Source: Pohlia nutans
Lineage: Eukaryota > Streptophyta > Bryopsida > Bryales > Mniaceae
Direction of reading: 5' to 3'
DNA length: 64,000 nt
Assembly (NCBI GenBank): GCA_022496805.1
Contig: CM040085.1
Location: 49,691,811-49,755,810, forward strand
Shown: one piece after another, positions 63,172-64,000 of the stretch
Numbering within the stretch: position 1 is the first letter of the stretch
Layout: every line of letters starts with the position of its first letter
Program-made: the position numbers and the translations under genes
Notes under the pieces: model-generated
The model's database searches: none
Told to the model about the DNA's origin: nothing
What the model saw: the letters and a program-made list of their open reading frames with translations, nothing else

Positions 63172-64000
63172 CTCCCACTTTGCGAATAGCCAAAGCCTTG
63201 GAGCCCAAATGCCACCACTAGTCTTTGATGTCGATCTCTTGCAAGAGCCTTTGTGAGCACGTCCGCCACCATGTGCTCCGTTGGACAATACTTCAACTCT
63301 ATCACCTTCATCTCTAACTTCTCTCGAATGAAGTGATATTGCACATCAATGTGCTTTGTACGTGAGTGATGCGTTGGATTCTTCGCCAATGACATACTCC
63401 CTTGGTTGTCACACATGATTGTTGTAGCCTCCTCTTGAGTGCATCTCACATCCGCCATTAGTTGCCTCAACCAAATGGCCTCCTTCGTACCGTGGCTCGT
63501 CGCCATGTACTCCGCCTCAACCGTTGACGTGGCCGTGGTTTGTTGGCGCTTGCTATTCCATGAAACGGCCCCCGATCCAACTTTGAACATGTACCCCGTG
63601 GTGGATCTACGATCATTGGTATCACCCGCATAATCCGCATCACAATACCCACTCAACACAATGTTGTCACCTCCAAGACACAACCTCACATCACTTGTGC
63701 CTTTCAAGTACCGCATGATCCTCTTGACCGCAACCCAATGACTTGAACCCGGTCTTGCCATGTGTTGACTCACAACGCTGATTGGATACGCAAGGTCCGG
63801 CCTTGTTGCAATCATAGCATACATCAATGACCCTACAGCTTGCTTGTATGGCACATCCACCATAGATTGAGCCTCTAATGCATACTCCTCATCCGTGAGT
63901 TTCACGAGTTTGGAATTCACATCCAATGGAGTGCCAACCGGTTTGCAATCCTCCATGCCAAAGCGTTTGAGAACATCCATAACATACTTGCTTTGATTCA
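63156..64000 (-). CDS. copia polyprotein of El-R, partial (RT end and RNase H)
   Basis: The frame is open from the window edge to the stop in the LTR, covering about codons 1077-1357: the end of RT (KRFGMEDC, GSLMYAMIATRPD) and all of RNase H (CDADYAG, TVEAEYMA, CDNQGS). GLQGFG at the end groups it with El-F and El-I. The upstream part is outside the window. Confidence 0.94.
   Translation of the reverse strand, partial: NQSKYVMDVLKRFGMEDCKPVGTPLDVNSKLVKLTDEEYALEAQSMVDVPYKQAVGSLMYAMIATRPDLAYPISVVSQHMARPGSSHWVAVKRIMRYLKGTSDVRLCLGGDNIVLSGYCDADYAGDTNDRRSTTGYMFKVGSGAVSWNSKRQQTTATSTVEAEYMATSHGTKEAIWLRQLMADVRCTQEEATTIMCDNQGSMSLAKNPTHHSRTKHIDVQYHFIREKLEMKVIELKYCPTEHMVADVLTKALARDRHQRLVVAFGLQGFGYSQSGSVEVG

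Larger units (their letters stand above)
62854..64000 (-). mobile_element. El-R: copia element, 3' part
   Basis: Minus-strand element entering the coding region of El-Q after ATAAA (62849-62853, the predicted target duplication). The 3' LTR and the RNase H/RT end are present; the rest lies beyond the window. Confidence 0.94.

Noticed and set aside
1..64000. Search for a host gene, env-like gene or rRNA/tRNA gene between copies
   Set aside because: Every inter-element stretch resolves to LTR, leader or polyprotein sequence of the same family; nothing else remains.

Overview
The whole 64 kb window is built from one family of Ty1/copia LTR retrotransposon, with copies inserted into copies. I found no single-copy gene, RNA gene or unrelated DNA. 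The family has 318-bp LTRs (TGTTGAAG...CTTCAATA), a leader of about 0.97 kb and one polyprotein of 1357 codons from its first ATG, ordered Gag, protease, integrase, reverse transcriptase, RNase H. That order is the Pseudoviridae/copia order, so the host is a eukaryote. The polyprotein resembles plant copia proteins, and the primer site matches the anticodon arm of a plant-type initiator tRNA-Met. A green-lineage host is therefore likely, but the species cannot be named from this sequence.

Layout, with provisional names and sense strand in brackets. El-1 (+) 1-3223, 3' part. El-2 (+) 3224-6267, 3' part. Fragment D (-) 6268-6742. El-F (-) 6743-18079, with El-E (-) 7001-12666 inside its 3' LTR. 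Fragment 5 (-) 18080-19949. El-G (+) 19950-31315, with El-I (-) 23454-29156 inside its ORF. Module U1 (-) 31316-33813. Module U2 (-) 33814-58697, which carries El-K (34273-45202, itself holding El-M 36592-42258), El-N (46188-51853) and El-O (52226-57891). Module U3 (-) 58698-59156, then a broken LTR P (59157-59357). El-Q (+) 59358-62853, cut by El-R (-) from 62854 to the window end.

Five elements (E, I, M, N, O) have perfect 5-bp target-site duplications (ATCTA, GACCA, TTGAT, TCTTA, GAATT), LTR pairs that look identical and open polyproteins, so they are young and probably competent. F also has an open polyprotein. F, G and K lack matching flanks and their LTR pairs differ at about 6-8 sites, which points to recombination between nested elements. 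U1, U2 and U3 share the same LTR/coding junction; the protease-region frameshift and several private variants are also common to them, so they look like a tandemly repeated module of about 2.6 kb (LTR, leader, Gag, protease, start of integrase).

Together this is a self-nested retrotransposon cluster of the kind known from centromeric or heterochromatic retrotransposon islands. The most notable biology is the half-tRNA priming site directly after the LTR, the non-canonical TG...TA LTR ends, the polyprotein stop codon inside the LTR, exclusive self-insertion, and several rearrangements involving the LTR termini. Coordinates and identities were read by eye; exact divergence values need alignment.
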